Shown: piece after piece, positions 17,057-17,674 of the stretch
How the letters are laid out: each line of letters begins with the position of its first letter
Position numbering within the stretch: position 1 is the stretch's first letter
From: CADAWZ01 sp045114665
Lineage (GTDB): Bacteria > Vulcanimicrobiota > CADAWZ01
DNA: 17,674 nucleotides
Direction: 5' to 3'
Assembly: GCA_045114665.1 (NCBI GenBank)
Contig: JBGUKW010000028.1
Coordinates: forward strand, 1-17,674
Program-made: the position numbers and the translations under genes
Notes under the pieces: generated by a model
Seen by the model: the letters and a program-made list of their open reading frames with translations, nothing else
Told to the model about the DNA's origin: nothing
Database searches by the model: none

Positions 17057-17524
17057 TTATATTGATATTACCTTTGTAGCATTCATTATCTCTCTAAAAA
17101 TTTCTTCCATTAAAACAGCTGTTCCAAAATTGAGTTTATCCAAAACTTTATATTTCTCTGCAGAGCTCATACATATCAAAATTTTGACAGATTGCTTTTC
17201 AAGTGATGAAAAAATACACATACCTGTTGAGCTTTCAATCAATTTAACAGCCGTATTTAAAAGTATAACTGTCCCAGGTTTCTTTTTGCTCAAATACATC
17301 TCATGCAAAAATTCTGTCAAAAGTTTTTTTCCAAATCCTGAATCATCACAACCAAGTGAATCAGATTTTAAAACTAATACAGTTTTTCTTATTGGAGAAA
17401 AAGAAGAATCAGAAGCAGGATCAATACTTTCCAATACATCTGTAGATGAACTATTACTTACATAGTGCAGATAATATGTCATATCTATTTCCGCAAATGA
17501 TGGAGGTAAAGCATTTTCAATCAA
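17057..17524 (-). CDS. YedF-like protein without TusA domain
   Basis: Residues about 47-155 match the DsrE-fold C-terminal domain of YedF, the sulfurtransferase-like protein linked to selenium metabolism: VLVLKSDSLGCDDSGFGKKL (49-68), PGTVILLNTAVKLI (83-96), VKILICMSSAEKY (113-125) and KLNFGTAVLMEEI (129-141). In YedF the third block normally holds a C-G-T-C motif; here only C118 is kept and the second position is Ser. The usual N-terminal TusA domain is replaced by about 45 Ser-rich residues without a recognisable fold. Sulfur or selenium transfer is therefore doubtful. The start is TTG at 17524, supported by AAAGGGGAG (complement of 17534-17542) with 9 bases of spacing; no in-frame ATG exists before residue 15. 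First gene of the minus-strand cluster. Confidence 0.72.
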   Translation of the reverse strand: MIENALPPSFAEIDMTYYLHYVSNSSSTDVLESIDPASDSSFSPIRKTVLVLKSDSLGCDDSGFGKKLLTEFLHEMYLSKKKPGTVILLNTAVKLIESSTGMCIFSSLEKQSVKILICMSSAEKYKVLDKLNFGTAVLMEEIFREIMNATKVISI

Positions 17525-17584
17525 ATAAGAACACTCCCCTTTCTATAGAAATTGCTCGTGATTGAAAAATATAATATTATTGCA

Positions 17585-17614
17585 AATTTCCAAAATAAAT
17601 TTATTTTGGAAATT
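17585..17614. repeat. Perfect 30-base palindrome upstream of the YedF-like gene
   Basis: AATTTCCAAAATAAA is followed at once by its exact reverse complement, ending at 17614. It lies about 60 bases upstream of the TTG start. On the minus strand its TTGGAA could be a -35 box with TATTTT 16 bases further, so the palindrome may be an operator; a terminator for a gene to the right is the alternative, although it lacks a GC core and a T-run. Confidence 0.55.
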
Positions 17615-17650
17615 GAAATTAACTTTTTTAAGGCACCAACCTTTAATGTA

Positions 17651-17656
17651 TTGACA
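17651..17656 (+). promoter_or_regulatory. Possible -35 box at the right edge
   Basis: A consensus TTGACA on the plus strand. A -10 box at 17-base spacing would start at the last base of the window, so the promoter cannot be confirmed. It would imply a divergent gene to the right. Confidence 0.2.
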
Positions 17657-17674
17657 TACTATCCATAAATAAAT

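Overview
The window is chromosomal DNA from a low-GC bacterium, by eye roughly 30% GC. Intergenic regions are strongly AT-rich, start codons are ATG or TTG, ribosome sites are purine-rich (GGAGG, AGAGGAG), and TGA is used as a stop (the CCA-enzyme, glycosyltransferase and ArgRS-like genes), so the genetic code is standard. Secreted proteins have ordinary Sec signal peptides. The gene set suggests an anaerobic or deep-branching, poorly sampled lineage, but no gene here fixes the phylum and I do not assign one. I found no rRNA, tRNA, CRISPR array or insertion sequence.

Layout. At 1-173 lies a leader with a terminator-like hairpin, a tandem 10-bp repeat and a good sigma-70-type promoter. It drives an 8-bp overlapping pair on the plus strand: a class II tRNA nucleotidyltransferase (cca) and a MobA-like nucleotidyltransferase. 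Bases 2446-2698 hold the 3' remnant of a PD-(D/E)XK nuclease-family gene, followed by a bidirectional terminator. On the minus strand are clpB (monocistronic), then, from a separate promoter region, a leucyl aminopeptidase (pepA) followed 17 bases later by a secreted penicillin-acylase-type Ntn hydrolase. Divergent from pepA, on the plus strand, are a 15-cysteine DUF3795-type protein and a transmembrane Ser/Thr kinase with a serine-rich repeat tail. A palindromic terminator at 12267-12304 separates these from minus-strand genes: a small conserved hypothetical gene coupled to an UlaG-like metallo-beta-lactamase-fold hydrolase, and upstream of them a compact four-gene cluster (17524 down to 13413) encoding a YedF-like protein, a polyprenyl-phosphate-mannose-synthase-type glycosyltransferase, a secreted HtrA-type protease and an arginyl-tRNA-synthetase-like protein.

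The most interesting item is the last gene, a full-length, frame-intact 625-residue ArgRS homologue. Its N-terminal additional domain, Rossmann scaffold and DALR anticodon-binding domain remain recognisable, but HIGH reads NVDD and no KMSK can be found. It appears to be a non-catalytic synthetase paralogue kept under selection. It starts 4 bases after a secreted protease gene, next to a YedF-like protein that has also lost its characteristic cysteine motif and its TusA domain. Two probable non-catalytic derivatives of known enzymes in one cluster are worth following up.

Three terminators share one style: a near-loopless palindrome with a CTTG/CAAG core, flanked by A and T runs. A 46-bp GC-rich island at 13366-13411 and a perfect 30-bp palindrome at 17585-17614 are not explained by the genes.
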